A stretch of DNA of 64,000 bases from Rubrobacter taiwanensis. Lineage in GTDB: Bacteria; Actinomycetota; Rubrobacteria; Rubrobacterales; Rubrobacteraceae. The translations under genes and the position numbers were made by a program. Of this stretch, positions 39,298-49,277 are shown piece after piece. The first letter of the stretch is position 1. Each line of letters begins with the position of its first letter. Where the stretch lies: NCBI RefSeq assembly GCF_004337705.1, contig NZ_SKBU01000018.1, forward strand, positions 31,393-95,392, in the 5' to 3' direction. The notes under the pieces are model-generated. The model saw only the letters and a list, made by a program, of their open reading frames with translations. It did no database searches and was not told where the DNA came from.

Positions 39298-40905
39298 ATG
39301 AGCCACCGCGAGCGCAAGTTCCCAGCAGGCATTGAGTTTCCGGCGGGCATCTACGAGGAGTACGCGGAGATCCTTTCGCCCGAGGCGGCGGGCTTCGTAG
39401 CGAAGCTGGCCCGGGAGTTCACTCCGCGGGTGCACGAGCTGCTCCGGAGGCGTGAGGAGCGTCAGCGGGAGTTCGACGCGGGCGTAAAGCCGGACTTCCT
39501 TCCGGAGACGCGCGAGATCCGTGAGGGGGATTGGACCATAGCCCCCGTGCCCGACGACCTGCAAGACCGGCGGGTCGAGATCACGGGTCCTCCGGACCGC
39601 AAGATGCTCATCAACGCGCTCAACTCCGGGGCGAGCACCTACATGACGGATCTGGAGGACGCCAACTGCCCCACCTGGCGCAATATGCTGGAGAGCCAGT
39701 ACAACATCCGGGATGCGGTGAACCGCACCATCACCTACGACGATCCGGAGACGGGGCGGCACTACGAGCTCAACGACGAGGTATCCACCCTCATCGTACG
39801 TCCGCGGGGCTGGCATCTCTTCGAGAAGCACATGCTGGTGGACGGTGAGCAGGTGCCCGCTCCCCTCTTCGACTTCGGGCTCTGCTTCTTCCACAACGCC
39901 GGGAGGCTCATCGAGATGGGCTCGGGCCCGTACTACTACCTGCCCAAGATGGAGAGCCACCTGGAGGCGCGCCTCTGGAACGACGTGTTCAACATGGCTC
40001 AGGACGAGCTCGGCATCCCGCGCGGAACTATCAAGGCCACCGTACTCATAGAGACGATCCTGGCCACCTTCGAGATGCACGAGATCCTTTACGAGCTCCG
40101 GGAGCACGCGGCGGGTCTCAACTGCGGCCGCTGGGACTACATCTTCAGCTTCATCAAGAAGTTCCGCAACACGGACATAATCCTGCCCGACCGGGCCCGG
40201 ATAACGATGACGGTCCCGTTCATGCGGGCCTACACCCTGCTGACCATCAAGACGTGCCACAGAAGGGGCGCGCACGCCATCGGCGGCATGGCGGCCCAGA
40301 TCCCGGTCAAGGGGGACCCGGAGCAGAACGAGAAGGCGTTCGCCGCCGTGCGCGCGGACAAGGAGCGCGAGGCGAAAGACGGCCACGACGGGACCTGGGT
40401 GGCTCACCCCGGCATGGTCCAGACCGCCAAAGAGGTCTTCGACCAGTACATGCCACAGCCCAACCAGATAGACAAGAAGCGCGAGGACGTCCACGTAACC
40501 GCCGAAGACCTGCTGGAACCGCCGGAGGGCCCAATCACGATGGAAGGCTTCCGCAACAACGTGAGCGTGGGCGTGCAGTACCTCGGAGCCTGGCTGGCCG
40601 GCCGCGGCGCGGTACCCATCTTCAACCTCATGGAGGACACGGCTACGGCCGAGATCTCCCGCGCCCAGGTGTGGCAGTGGATCCACCACCCCAAAGGCAT
40701 CCTGGAAGACGGCACCGAAGTCACGGTGGACCTGTTCCGCCGGGTGCTGGCCGAGGAGCTGGAGAAGATCAAGAACGATATAGTCGGGCCGGAGCGGTTC
40801 GAGAGAGACGAATTCGGTAAAGCCGCCGAACTCTTCGACAGACTCTCCACCCAGGATGAGTTCGTCGAGTTCCTCACCATCCCCGGCTACGACTACCTGG
40901 AGTAG
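39298..40905 (+). CDS. aceB: Malate synthase A
   Basis: 535 residues, the usual length of the A isoform. It condenses glyoxylate with acetyl-CoA to give malate. Family regions: [40 protein letters not shown] with the conserved catalytic Arg/Glu surroundings, [13 protein letters not shown] and the C-terminal [23 protein letters not shown] 39298 is used; the longer GTG-led frame is not preceded by a ribosome site. Isocitrate lyase follows 130 bases on, separated by a hairpin. Confidence 0.96.
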   Translation: MSHRERKFPAGIEFPAGIYEEYAEILSPEAAGFVAKLAREFTPRVHELLRRREERQREFDAGVKPDFLPETREIREGDWTIAPVPDDLQDRRVEITGPPDRKMLINALNSGASTYMTDLEDANCPTWRNMLESQYNIRDAVNRTITYDDPETGRHYELNDEVSTLIVRPRGWHLFEKHMLVDGEQVPAPLFDFGLCFFHNAGRLIEMGSGPYYYLPKMESHLEARLWNDVFNMAQDELGIPRGTIKATVLIETILATFEMHEILYELREHAAGLNCGRWDYIFSFIKKFRNTDIILPDRARITMTVPFMRAYTLLTIKTCHRRGAHAIGGMAAQIPVKGDPEQNEKAFAAVRADKEREAKDGHDGTWVAHPGMVQTAKEVFDQYMPQPNQIDKKREDVHVTAEDLLEPPEGPITMEGFRNNVSVGVQYLGAWLAGRGAVPIFNLMEDTATAEISRAQVWQWIHHPKGILEDGTEVTVDLFRRVLAEELEKIKNDIVGPERFERDEFGKAAELFDRLSTQDEFVEFLTIPGYDYLE

Positions 40906-40935
40906 AAAGGAGCCAAAAGAGAGAAGACCCCAGGC

Positions 40936-40970
40936 GGAAGCGGCCCGAAAAAACCCGGCGGCCCGCTTCC
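40936..40970 (+). terminator. Hairpin after malate synthase
   Basis: GGAAGCGGCC pairs with GGCCCGCTTCC (one bulge) around a 14-base A-rich loop. It may stop or attenuate transcription between aceB and aceA. Confidence 0.5.
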
Positions 40971-41035
40971 CCAGCTTCGGATTCCTATTGTAAGTGCATA
41001 CAGCAGATATATTCTGGAAGCATGGGAGGAGAGAG

Positions 41036-42325
41036 ATGAGTACGACGAACGGGAAGGCGGATGCTGTGCGGCGGATAGCCGAGAGCTGGCGTTCTGAGCG
41101 GTGGGAGGGGATTGAGCGTCCCTACAGCGCTGAGGACGTGGAGCGTTTGAGGGGATCGGTCGTGATCGAGCACACGCTCGCCCGGCTGGGTGCGGAGAGG
41201 CTGTGGTGGCTGATGCGGGAGCGGCCGTTCGTGCGGGCGCTTGGGGCGCTCACGGGGAATCAGGCCGTGCAGCAGGTCAAGGCGGGGCTGGAGGCGATCT
41301 ACCTCAGCGGCTGGCAGGTGGCGGCTGATGCCAATCTGGCGGGGCACATGTACCCGGACCAGAGCCTGTATCCGGCCAACAGCGTGCCGCACGTGGTGCG
41401 GCGCATAAATCAGGCGCTGCAGCGGGCGGATCAGATCGAGCACGCCGAGGGTGAGAACGGCAGGTACTGGTTCGCTCCCATCGTGGCCGATGCTGAGGCC
41501 GGCTTCGGTGGGGCGCTGAACGTGTTTGAGATCATGAAGGCCATGATCGAGGCCGGGGCTGCGGGGGTGCACTTCGAGGACCAGCTGGCTTCGGAGAAGA
41601 AGTGCGGGCACATGGGCGGCAAGGTCCTCATCCCGACCGCGCAGGCGATCCGGAACCTGATCTCCGCCCGGCTCGCCGCGGATGTCTGCGGCGTTCCTAC
41701 GATCCTCATCGCCCGCACCGACGCCGACGCCGCCAACCTCATCACCTCCGACGTCGATCCGGCCGACGAGCCCTTCCTCACCGGCGAGCGCACCATGGAG
41801 GGCTTCTACCGCACGAAGGCGGGCCTCGAGCAGGCCATAGCCCGCGGCCTCTCCTACGCCCCGTACGCCGACGTGGTGTGGTGCGAGACCTCCACCCCGG
41901 ACCTCGGAGAGGCCCGGGAGTTCGCCGAGGCCATCCATGAGAAGTTCCCCGGCAAGCTGCTGGCCTATAACTGCTCACCCTCGTTCAACTGGAAGAAGCA
42001 CCTCTCCGAGGAAGAGATGGAGAACTTCCAGGAGAAGCTCGGGGAGCTGGGCTACAAGTTCCAGTTCGTGACGCTGGCCGGGTTCCACGCGCTCAACTAC
42101 TCGATGTTCGAGCTGGCGCGCAAGTACCGGGAGCGCGGCATGGCCGCCTACTCCGAACTGCAGCAGGCAGAGTTCGCAGCCGAAAAGTACGGCTACACCG
42201 CTACGAAGCACCAGCGCGAAGTCGGCGCCGGCTACTTCGACGAGGTGGCGCAGGTAGTCGCAGGCGGCATGGCCTCAACCACCGCCCTCACCGGCTCCAC
42301 CGAGGAGGCGCAGTTCAACGACTAG
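41036..42325 (+). CDS. aceA: Isocitrate lyase
   Basis: 429 residues. It splits isocitrate into succinate and glyoxylate. The active-site signature [17 protein letters not shown] has catalytic Cys190; upstream [17 protein letters not shown] and downstream [13 protein letters not shown] are conserved. ATG 41036 follows GGGAGGAGAG. With malate synthase it forms the glyoxylate shunt, letting the cell grow on acetyl units from acetate, leucine or PHA. A 10-bp stem-loop follows the stop. Confidence 0.97.
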   Translation: MSTTNGKADAVRRIAESWRSERWEGIERPYSAEDVERLRGSVVIEHTLARLGAERLWWLMRERPFVRALGALTGNQAVQQVKAGLEAIYLSGWQVAADANLAGHMYPDQSLYPANSVPHVVRRINQALQRADQIEHAEGENGRYWFAPIVADAEAGFGGALNVFEIMKAMIEAGAAGVHFEDQLASEKKCGHMGGKVLIPTAQAIRNLISARLAADVCGVPTILIARTDADAANLITSDVDPADEPFLTGERTMEGFYRTKAGLEQAIARGLSYAPYADVVWCETSTPDLGEAREFAEAIHEKFPGKLLAYNCSPSFNWKKHLSEEEMENFQEKLGELGYKFQFVTLAGFHALNYSMFELARKYRERGMAAYSELQQAEFAAEKYGYTATKHQREVGAGYFDEVAQVVAGGMASTTALTGSTEEAQFND

Positions 42326-42328
42326 CGA

Positions 42329-42352
42329 GAGGGGGCGGTAACCCGCCCCCTC
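42329..42352. terminator. Terminator after isocitrate lyase
   Basis: Perfect 10-bp stem GAGGGGGCGG/CCGCCCCCTC with loop TAAC, between convergent aceA and the reductase gene. Confidence 0.7.
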
Positions 42353-42354
42353 CC

Positions 42355-43140
42355 CTACATGACCCCCGCGGGGCCTCCGGAGACGTAGAGCGTCTGCCCG
42401 CTGATATAAGACGCCTCGTCGGAGACGAGGAAGGCGACGGCGTTGGCGATGTCCTCGGGGGTGCCCATCCTGCCGAGCGGGATCTCCTTGGAGATGATCT
42501 CCTTCATCTCCTCCAGCGTGATCCCCATCCTCTCCGCCGACTGCCGGACCATGTCGGTCTCGATCCAGCCCGGAGCCACCGTATTTACCGTGATGCCGAA
42601 CCTGCCGAGCTCAATCGCCAGCGTGCGGGCCATGCCCTGTAACCCCGCCTTCGCCGAAGCGTAGTTGGTCTGCCCCCGGTTGCCGAGCGCCCCAATGGAA
42701 GAGGTCATGATGATGCGGCCGTAGTTCCGCTCCACCATGTGCTTCTGAGCCGCTCGCGAACACAGAAAGCTCCCCTTCAGATGTACGTCTATCACCCGGT
42801 CCCAGTCCTCCTCACTCATCTTGAAGAGCAGGTTGTCCCGGATGATGCCCGCGTTGTTGACCAAAATGTCCAGCCGCCCGAAACGGTCCACGACCCGCTG
42901 CACAGCAGCCTCCACCTGCCCGGCATCGGATACGTCGCAACCGATCGCAATCGCCTCCCCACCAAACCCCCGAATCTTCTCCACCGTGCCGCGCGCAGCC
43001 TCCTCCGTGATGTCCAGCACGGCGACTTTCGCCCCCTCCTCAGCAAGCTTCACAGCCTCGGCAGCCCCAATGCCCTGACCAGCACCAGTCACCAGAGCCA
43101 CCCGGCCATGTAGCCTTCCCGCTCCGTTCTTGCTCGTCAT
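42355..43140 (-). CDS. SDR family 3-oxoacyl reductase (FabG-like)
   Basis: 261 residues of the classical short-chain dehydrogenase family. Cofactor loop LVTGAGQGIGAAEAVKLAEE, NNAG motif ILVNNAGIIRDN, active-site Ser in MTSSIGALG, and YASAK with Tyr and Lys are present. It would reduce a 3-oxoacyl-ACP or -CoA with NAD(P)H. ATG 43140 follows AGGGAGG; the longer frame starts upstream of it. It is separated from phaB-like SDR by a strong palindrome and seems to be its own transcript. Confidence 0.85.
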   Translation of the reverse strand: MTSKNGAGRLHGRVALVTGAGQGIGAAEAVKLAEEGAKVAVLDITEEAARGTVEKIRGFGGEAIAIGCDVSDAGQVEAAVQRVVDRFGRLDILVNNAGIIRDNLLFKMSEEDWDRVIDVHLKGSFLCSRAAQKHMVERNYGRIIMTSSIGALGNRGQTNYASAKAGLQGMARTLAIELGRFGITVNTVAPGWIETDMVRQSAERMGITLEEMKEIISKEIPLGRMGTPEDIANAVAFLVSDEASYISGQTLYVSGGPAGVM

Positions 43141-43260
43141 GCCTCCCTCTTCTAGAGAAGTAGCCTGCAAGATCTGCTCATATCTTCTAACTAGATAAAT
43201 ATACCATGACTATATATATGCCAAACCATGATAGCGGTTTCCGGGGGTGTTCATGCGCTT

Positions 43261-43294
43261 AAGACCCGCGGGAGAGATCTCTCCCGCGGGTCTT
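43261..43294. terminator. Perfect 34-bp palindrome, likely terminator of phaB
   Basis: Two 17-base arms with no loop, centred on GAGATCTC and followed by TTTAAGG on the plus strand. It lies 21 bases past the phaB stop. Confidence 0.6.
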
Positions 43295-43314
43295 TAAGGG
43301 CGGGGGTTTACTAT

Positions 43315-44061
43315 TTACATGTAGATTCCGCCGTTGATATTGAGGGTCTGGCCGGTGATGTAGTCGCCGTCCACGACGAGGTAGCGGACGGCCCGGGCCA
43401 CCTCTTCGGGTTTGCCGATGCGGCGCAGGGGGATGCGCTTGAGGATCTTCTCCTGCACCTCTTCGGGGACGCTGGAGAACATATCGGTCTCGATGAAGCC
43501 GGGGCAGACGGCGTTGACGGTGACGTTGTAGCGGGCGAGCTCGATGGCGGCGGTCTTGGTGAACCCGATGATACCGGCCTTGGCGGCCGAATAGTTCGCC
43601 TGTCCGAGGTTGCCGGCCTGTCCGACGAACGAGCTTATGTTGACGATAGCACCGCTCTGCTGCTCCATGAAGTGCGGCAGGGCGGCTTTGACGGTGTAGA
43701 AGCAGCTATTCAGGTCCACCTGCACGACCCTGTCCCATTCTTCGGGGGTGAGCTTCTTCATCGTGCGGTCTATGTTGATACCGGCGTTGTTGACCAGCAC
43801 GTCTATGCGGCCGAACTCGTTCACGGTATCCTCTATGAGGCGGGCGGCCTGTTCGGCGTCGGCCACGTCGGCCTGGATCGCCACGGCTTTTTGCCCTCCG
43901 TTGCTCTTGATGCTCTCGACCACTTCCTGGGCCGGCCCCTTGCTGCGGGAGTAGTTGACGACCACCTTCGCGCCCCCGGCGCCCAGTTCCTCCGCGATAG
44001 CCCGCCCTATGCCTCTTCCGGCACCCGTAACCACGGCTACCGCGCCCTCGAGTCTCGCCAC
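43315..44061 (-). CDS. phaB: Acetoacetyl-CoA reductase (PhaB-type SDR)
   Basis: 248 residues, classical SDR: VVTGAGRGIGRAIAEELGAG, VLVNNAGINIDRTMKKLTPE, Ser in NISSFVGQAGNLG, and YSAAKAGIIGFTK. The DRTMKKLTPEEWDRV stretch and the ending LNINGGIYM are typical of PhaB, which makes (R)-3-hydroxybutyryl-CoA for PHA. It lies about 110 bases after phaC on the same strand, which supports the role. A FabG function cannot be fully excluded. Confidence 0.85.
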   Translation of the reverse strand: MARLEGAVAVVTGAGRGIGRAIAEELGAGGAKVVVNYSRSKGPAQEVVESIKSNGGQKAVAIQADVADAEQAARLIEDTVNEFGRIDVLVNNAGINIDRTMKKLTPEEWDRVVQVDLNSCFYTVKAALPHFMEQQSGAIVNISSFVGQAGNLGQANYSAAKAGIIGFTKTAAIELARYNVTVNAVCPGFIETDMFSSVPEEVQEKILKRIPLRRIGKPEEVARAVRYLVVDGDYITGQTLNINGGIYM

Positions 44062-44171
44062 GGGCTCCTCCTTTCGACACGTTTTCCCCGGCTTACGGCC
44101 AGCATATTAACGAGCCCGGGGGTTCCGGACTAGATGTGATGGGCACCTAACTGCGGAAGCGCTGCGGGCGC

Positions 44172-45239
44172 CTACTTCGAGCGCGGCCCCAGCCAGCCGC
44201 TCACCTTCGGCCAGAGTCCCTTCTTCGCACCGCGACCGGTCATAAGCCCGACGTGCCCAGCATCCAGTACGAAGAACTCCTTATCCTCGCTGGAGATCAG
44301 GTCCATAGCCGCTTCGGCCTGCGGGATGGTGCAGATGTGGTCCTTCTTGCCCGCGATAGAGAGGAACGGGCAGCGGATATTGGAGAGGTCCACCCGGCGG
44401 CCGCGGAGCCGGATCTCCCCTTTGACAAGCTTGTTCTGCTGGTAGAAGTCCCGGATCCACATCTTAAACGCCTCGCCGGGGAAGGGGGGGCCGTCGTTGA
44501 CCCACTTGTTCATGGCCAGCCAGGTCTCCATCGGCTTGTCCTGCATGATACGGTCCCACATGGTGACGTAGGTGCCGATGTAGTTGGTGACGGGTTTCAG
44601 CATCCGGTTGCCGGTATCTATCATCTCGCCCGGAATGTTACCGAAGGCGTCCACGAAGTCGGCCACATCCATGTACTTCTCGCCGGTGAAGAGCCTGTAG
44701 AGCCCGATGTGTTCGGTGGCGAAGTCCACCGGAGCGGTGAGCAGGATCAGGTTCCTCAGCCTCTCCGGGAAGAGGGCGGCGTACATGGCGCTCATCGTGC
44801 CGCCCATGCAGTAGCCAAGCAGGGAGAACTCCTCCGTACCGGAGGTGCGCATCACCTTGTGGGCGGCCCGGCGCATGTAGTCCATGACGTAGTGCTCGAA
44901 GGAGAGCCCCGCGTCCTCGTCGCCGGGGATGCCCCAATCGAGCATATACACGTCGAAGCCCTCGTCGGTCAGGTACTCGATAAAGCTGTTACCTGGGAGC
45001 AGGTCGAGCACGTAGGGCCGGTTTATGAGGGCGTAGACGATGAGGAGCGGCACCCGGTGCCGCTTTTCGGCGTACGGCTGGTAGCGGTAGAGCTTCGCCT
45101 TGTTCTTGGTCCAGACGACCTCTTTAGGGGTCTGGCCGGTCTCGGCGCGCGCACCTTCCAGGACTATCTTCATCCCCTGCCGGTACTTATCCAGAAAGTC
45201 GTCGAAATCTCCGGGGATGATGCTCTGCGGCTCGATCAT
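44172..45239 (-). CDS. phaC: Class III PHA synthase subunit PhaC
   Basis: 355 residues, right for class III/IV PhaC. It polymerises (R)-3-hydroxyacyl-CoA. The lipase-like box is LLGYCMGGTMSAMYAALF with catalytic Cys144; the Asp lies in AGKKDHICTIPQAEAAM and the His in DAGHVGLMTGR. VYMLDWGIPGDEDAG is also typical. It starts three bases after the phaE stop, so the two subunits are coupled. Confidence 0.95.
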   Translation of the reverse strand: MIEPQSIIPGDFDDFLDKYRQGMKIVLEGARAETGQTPKEVVWTKNKAKLYRYQPYAEKRHRVPLLIVYALINRPYVLDLLPGNSFIEYLTDEGFDVYMLDWGIPGDEDAGLSFEHYVMDYMRRAAHKVMRTSGTEEFSLLGYCMGGTMSAMYAALFPERLRNLILLTAPVDFATEHIGLYRLFTGEKYMDVADFVDAFGNIPGEMIDTGNRMLKPVTNYIGTYVTMWDRIMQDKPMETWLAMNKWVNDGPPFPGEAFKMWIRDFYQQNKLVKGEIRLRGRRVDLSNIRCPFLSIAGKKDHICTIPQAEAAMDLISSEDKEFFVLDAGHVGLMTGRGAKKGLWPKVSGWLGPRSK

Positions 45240-45242
45240 CTC

Positions 45243-46127
45243 CTAGCTCTCTCCCTTCCTGCGCACGTCCTCGACCGTGATCTGGCCCTCGGCCCCCGTT
45301 CCCCGGACCTCCCGGAGGTCCACCCCGAGCTCCGCGGCCCGGCGGCGGGCGGCCTCGGTGGCCCGGATCTCGCCCCCGTTGCTGCTCTCAAGCCGCTCCA
45401 CGGCGGCGAGCAACCGGTCCAGCTTCTGCTCCACCCGCTCTATGCGCCGCTCCATATCCTCCATCCGGCCGGAGCCGGCGGCTTCGGTCTCAAGTTCCTC
45501 CTCCATGCGGTCTACCTTGTCCTCCAGCGCGATGACGAGGCTCGCCACCCGCGCTATGTCCGAGCGGGTGGGGAGCTGGAGATTCCTCCAGTACTCCTCC
45601 GAGGTGCGGCGCATTACCTTATACGCGCTCGTGTAGTGCTCGAAGAAACGGCTGGAGGCCTCCAGAAACTCCTCGCGCTGGATCACGTCCTCGAGGAATC
45701 TGGAGAAGGGACCGCTGGTGGCGTTGTACCACTGGAGCATGGCGGCCATGGGATCGGCCGGAAGGCTCTCCGCCTTCATCAGGTTCTCCCGCACCTCCTC
45801 CATCATCTGCATCCAGCGCGGAGCCAGCTTCAAGGCGTCCAGAGAGGCGGACGCCGTCTCCCGGTAGGTCTCGGCAGACTTGTCCATCCAGCGCTTCATG
45901 CTCTCCCGGACCTCGGTGCCATCCGGCCCCGGAACGCCGCCCATGCCCGGCATGCTGCCCGCGCCGACGCCCTCCTCCACGCGATCCCGGCTCCGCTCCA
46001 TAAGATCGAACCAGTAGCGGTAGAGACCGTAGGGATCGACGAGCATACGACTCCACATCCTGGATGCGGTTTCATACCACTCCTTCCAGAGATCCGCATG
46101 GTTATTCCCCTGCTTCGCCTCGGGCAT
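45243..46127 (-). CDS. phaE: PHA synthase subunit PhaE with C-terminal E3-binding-type domain
   Basis: 294 residues. The N-terminal 200 residues match PhaE: WKEWYETASRMWSRMLVDPY, then TSGPFSRFLEDVIQREEFL. A coiled coil follows (about 200-250, RMEDMERRIERVEQKLDRLL). Unusually, the last 40 residues read like a peripheral-subunit-binding domain of 2-oxoacid dehydrogenase E2: ATEAARRRAAELGVDLREVR, then GTGAEGQITVEDV. The E2 protein in this window has the same pattern. PhaE activates PhaC and joins the granule; the added domain may bind a protein or DNA. Confidence 0.88.
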   Translation of the reverse strand: MPEAKQGNNHADLWKEWYETASRMWSRMLVDPYGLYRYWFDLMERSRDRVEEGVGAGSMPGMGGVPGPDGTEVRESMKRWMDKSAETYRETASASLDALKLAPRWMQMMEEVRENLMKAESLPADPMAAMLQWYNATSGPFSRFLEDVIQREEFLEASSRFFEHYTSAYKVMRRTSEEYWRNLQLPTRSDIARVASLVIALEDKVDRMEEELETEAAGSGRMEDMERRIERVEQKLDRLLAAVERLESSNGGEIRATEAARRRAAELGVDLREVRGTGAEGQITVEDVRRKGES

Positions 46128-46201
46128 TATTACCGCCGCTCCTTTCGGAATCCGCTACGAAACCGTGCCGCTCTGCATTCTACCGCGCCTCGACAGGAAA
46201 A

Positions 46202-46232
46202 GGCGGGAGCGCATACTCGATGCGCTCCCGCC
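46202..46232. terminator. Terminator after acsA
   Basis: 13-bp perfect stem GGCGGGAGCGCAT/ATGCGCTCCCGCC with loop ACTCG, about 20 bases past the acsA stop. Confidence 0.7.
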
Positions 46233-46251
46233 CCCGCGCCGGCAACGGGCT

Positions 46252-48186
46252 CTAGCTTCGACCGCCGGCGTGCGCCCTGAGCGTCTCCACGACGCTCGGA
46301 TCGGCGAGCGTGGTCGTGTCCCCGAGGTCCTCCTGCCCCTCCGAGAGCCTGCGCAGGATGCGGCGCATGATCTTGCCGCTCCGCGTCTTCGGCAGGTCGG
46401 GGGTGAAGATGATCTCCTGCGGCCGGGCGTGGGCCCCGATCACCTTCCTCACCTGCTGCCGGAGCTCCTGAGCCATCTCGTCATTCCCCTCATGACCACC
46501 CTCGAGGATCACATAGGCCACGATCGCCTGACCGGTCTCCTCGTCGTGACGGCCGATGACCGCCGCCTCGGCGACCGAGGGATGCCCGACGAGCGCGCTC
46601 TCGACCTCCGCGGTAGAGATGCGGTGGCCGCTGACGTTTATCACGTCGTCTACCCGGCCCGTGATCCAGAAGTAGCCGTCCTCGTCGCGCCGGGCTCCGT
46701 CGCCAGCGAAGTACACATCACCGTACTTCTCCCAGTAGGTCTCCCGGTAGCGCTGCGGGTCCTTATACAGGGTGCGCAGCATCCCCGGCCACGGGCGCTT
46801 GATGACCAGATTCCCCGAGCCCTCACCCTCGATCTCGTTGCCGGCGTCATCGTAGATGCCGGCGAAGATGCCGGGGAAGGGCCGCGTGGCACTCCCGGGT
46901 TTGGTCGTCGTGATCCCGGGCAGCGGCGTGATCATGATCCCACCCGTCTCCGTCTGCCACCAGGTGTCCACGACCGGACAGCGGCCGCCACCGACGTGCT
47001 CGTGGTACCACTCCCACGCCCTGGGGTTGATGGGCTCCCCAACGCTCCCCAGGAGCCGCAGGCTGGAAAGATCGTGCTTCTCAATGTCGGCCGTCCCCTG
47101 CTTCATGAACGCCCGGATGGCCGTCGGAGCAGTGTAGAGAATGTTCACCCGGTGCCGCTCGATTATGTCCCACCAGCGGTCGCTCGCCGGATAGGCCGGC
47201 GTACCCTCGAACATCAGGACCGTCGCGCCGTTGGAGAGCGGCCCATAGACAATGTAGGAGTGGCCGGTGACCCACCCGATGTCCGCCGTGCACCAGTAGA
47301 TGTCGTCTTCCTTGAGGTCGAAGACCCAGTCGGTAGTGGTGTTCACGTGGGTCAGGTAGCCGCCGGTGGTGTGCACGATGCCCTTGGGCTTGCCCGTAGA
47401 GCCCGAGGAGTAGAGGATGTAGAGGATGTCCTCCGAGTCCATCTCCTCGGCCGGACACTCCGGATCGGCCCCGGCCATCAGCTCGTGCCACCAGTGGTCG
47501 CGCCCCTCGACCATGCTCACGTCGTCCCCGGTGCGCCTTACCACCACCACGTTCTCCACCGACGGCGCATCCTCCAACGCCTCGTCGGAGTTGGCCTTGA
47601 GCGGCGTCCTCTTGCCGCCGCGGGGACCGCTGTCGGCAGTCACAAGCACCCGGGCCTCGCAGTCGTTGATCCTGTCGCGCAAAGAGTTGGCACTGAAGGC
47701 CCCGAAGACTACCGAATGCGGAGCCCCGATCCTCGCACAGGCCAGCATGGCTATGGGAAGCTCCGGAATCATGGGCAGGTAGATGGAGACCGGATCCCCC
47801 CGCCTCACCCCTAGAGACTTCAGCACATTGGCAAACTTCTCGACCTCGGCCTTCAGCTCCGAGTAGGTGAGCGTGCGGGTGTCCCCCGGCTCATCACCCT
47901 CCCAGATAATGGCCGTCTTCTCACCCCGCCCCTGCTCTACCTGGTAGTCCAGGCAGTTGTAGGAGGCATTGATCTTGCCGCCCACGAACCACTGCACCTC
48001 GGGCGGGTCCCACCGGAGCACCTCATCCCACTCCCTGAACCAGTGCAGCCGCCGGGCCCTCCCGGCCCAGAAAGCCTCGGGATCCCGCGCCGCCTCCTCG
48101 TAGATGCCGGCGTCCCTGACGTTTGCCCGAGCGGCGAATTCCTCCGGCGGCGGATAGGTGCGGACCCGCGTCTGCTCCTCCGTCAT
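46252..48186 (-). CDS. acsA: Acetyl-CoA synthetase
   Basis: 644 residues. It activates acetate to acetyl-CoA via acetyl-AMP. Motifs: [20 protein letters not shown] (A3), WWQTETGG (A5), [20 protein letters not shown] (A7-A8) and the A10 [14 protein letters not shown], whose Lys605 is the site acetylated by GNAT enzymes in other bacteria. Start ATG 48186 follows AAGGAGG. A GNAT acetyltransferase is encoded divergently and a CRP-like site lies between them. Confidence 0.97.
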   Translation of the reverse strand: MTEEQTRVRTYPPPEEFAARANVRDAGIYEEAARDPEAFWAGRARRLHWFREWDEVLRWDPPEVQWFVGGKINASYNCLDYQVEQGRGEKTAIIWEGDEPGDTRTLTYSELKAEVEKFANVLKSLGVRRGDPVSIYLPMIPELPIAMLACARIGAPHSVVFGAFSANSLRDRINDCEARVLVTADSGPRGGKRTPLKANSDEALEDAPSVENVVVVRRTGDDVSMVEGRDHWWHELMAGADPECPAEEMDSEDILYILYSSGSTGKPKGIVHTTGGYLTHVNTTTDWVFDLKEDDIYWCTADIGWVTGHSYIVYGPLSNGATVLMFEGTPAYPASDRWWDIIERHRVNILYTAPTAIRAFMKQGTADIEKHDLSSLRLLGSVGEPINPRAWEWYHEHVGGGRCPVVDTWWQTETGGIMITPLPGITTTKPGSATRPFPGIFAGIYDDAGNEIEGEGSGNLVIKRPWPGMLRTLYKDPQRYRETYWEKYGDVYFAGDGARRDEDGYFWITGRVDDVINVSGHRISTAEVESALVGHPSVAEAAVIGRHDEETGQAIVAYVILEGGHEGNDEMAQELRQQVRKVIGAHARPQEIIFTPDLPKTRSGKIMRRILRRLSEGQEDLGDTTTLADPSVVETLRAHAGGRS

Positions 48187-48316
48187 CTCTAAAACCTCCT
48201 TCTCCCTGAGAGAACATGCGACCGGAGGACGCCTCCCCCGCTCTATCGGTTTTTAAGTATACCCGAATGCAAATGCGGCAAACACCCGCAGCAGAATACC
48301 CCCCGCCATCAAAATA

Positions 48317-48352
48317 TTCACACCGTCCTGTGAATATGTGCACAACACATAT
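48317..48352. promoter_or_regulatory. CRP-like site and dyads in the acsA/GNAT promoter region
   Basis: TGTGAATATGTGCACA (48329-48344) differs by one base from the TGTGA-N6-TCACA consensus. It overlaps two dyads, TTCAC/GTGAA (48317-48334) and ATATGTG/CACATAT (48334-48352). Control of acs by cAMP receptor proteins is known in other bacteria. Confidence 0.5.
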
Positions 48353-48381
48353 AGTGGTTTGGCGGCAGAATTCCGGGTGAG

Positions 48382-49134
48382 ATGAGAAGCGTGGCCATAC
48401 ATTCCGGGATCTTGCGCGGGCATGTGGAAGCACTGGCCGGGATGGCGGCTGCCGGCCGGGGGATGCGGCGGGCGGTGACGGAGCGGTTGCTCGCGGAGAG
48501 CGTCTTTCTGGGCGGGGCATTGAGGGCTCCGCCGAGCGTTGCTGTGGCGTTGTTCCGGGTGCGGGAGAGCGTGGGTTCGCAGCGGAAGGTGAGGCTGAGG
48601 GATGGTCTGGAGGTACCGGTGCGCGAGATCCGGCCCGAGGACGCGGCGGCGCTGCGGCGGTTTCACTCGCGGCTGAGCGAGCGTTCGATCCGGCTGCGTT
48701 TCTTCGGGCCCAAGCCCGAGCTCACCGGAGAGCGGGCGCGCTACTTTGCCGAGGTGGACGGCGAGGACCGGTACGCGCTCGTCGCGCTGGACCCGGAGGA
48801 TCCGGACGAGATCATTGGGGTCGTGCGCTTCGACCGCGACCGGGAAGACGGGGAGGCCGCCGAGTACGCCGCCGTCGTGGAGGACCGCTGGCAGGGCAGG
48901 GGTCTGGGCTCCGCCCTGACGCGCGAACTCGTCGGGGCGGCACAGGAGCGCGGCGTGAAGCGCCTGAACGCGCTGGTGATGCCCGGAAACCGGCCGATGA
49001 TCCGGCTCCTCCGGCACCTGGACCTGCCCGAGAAGATGTACCGGGAGGATGGCGTGGAGCGGGTCGAGATCTCGCTCAGCCAAGAGGCGAAACGTCAGAA
49101 AGTTCTGCGGGAAAACACGAATTATAACGCCTGA
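48382..49134 (+). CDS. GNAT family N-acetyltransferase
   Basis: About 250 residues. The first 65 residues are not recognised; the GNAT domain runs from VPVREIRPEDAAALRRFHSR to the end, with the acetyl-CoA loop VVEDRWQGRGLGSALTRELV (Q/R-x-x-G-x-G/A). SERSIRLRFFGPKPEL is typical of Pat-type protein acetyltransferases. No cAMP or NDP-synthetase domain is attached. Divergent placement from acsA suggests it acetylates and inactivates that enzyme. The start may lie downstream, as the ribosome site at 48382 is weak. Confidence 0.75.
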   Translation: MRSVAIHSGILRGHVEALAGMAAAGRGMRRAVTERLLAESVFLGGALRAPPSVAVALFRVRESVGSQRKVRLRDGLEVPVREIRPEDAAALRRFHSRLSERSIRLRFFGPKPELTGERARYFAEVDGEDRYALVALDPEDPDEIIGVVRFDRDREDGEAAEYAAVVEDRWQGRGLGSALTRELVGAAQERGVKRLNALVMPGNRPMIRLLRHLDLPEKMYREDGVERVEISLSQEAKRQKVLRENTNYNA

Positions 49135-49196
49135 GCCCTTCCCCATCACCACCTCCAAATGGAATAATTAGCCGCACAGGTAGTAGGCTACGTAGC

Positions 49197-49250
49197 GAGA
49201 GGGGGCAGAGCGGGGCTGTATCGGTCGCGGCAAAGACTCTGTCCCCTCTC
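49197..49250 (+). other. Strong stem-loop in the leader before the HD-GYP gene
   Basis: GAGAGGGGGCAGAG pairs with CTCTGTCCCCTCTC (13 of 14) with a 26-base loop. It is followed closely by a perfect ribosome site and a ten-codon frame. It may be part of an attenuator or other structured RNA. Confidence 0.4.
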
Positions 49251-49277
49251 CCGTGCTTGCGGAAGGAGGTGAGATCG

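Noticed and set aside
43315..44061. Fatty-acid FabG as first choice for this SDR
   Set aside because: The PhaB-like ending NINGGIYM and the phaE-phaC context favour acetoacetyl-CoA reductase, though overlap in activity is possible.
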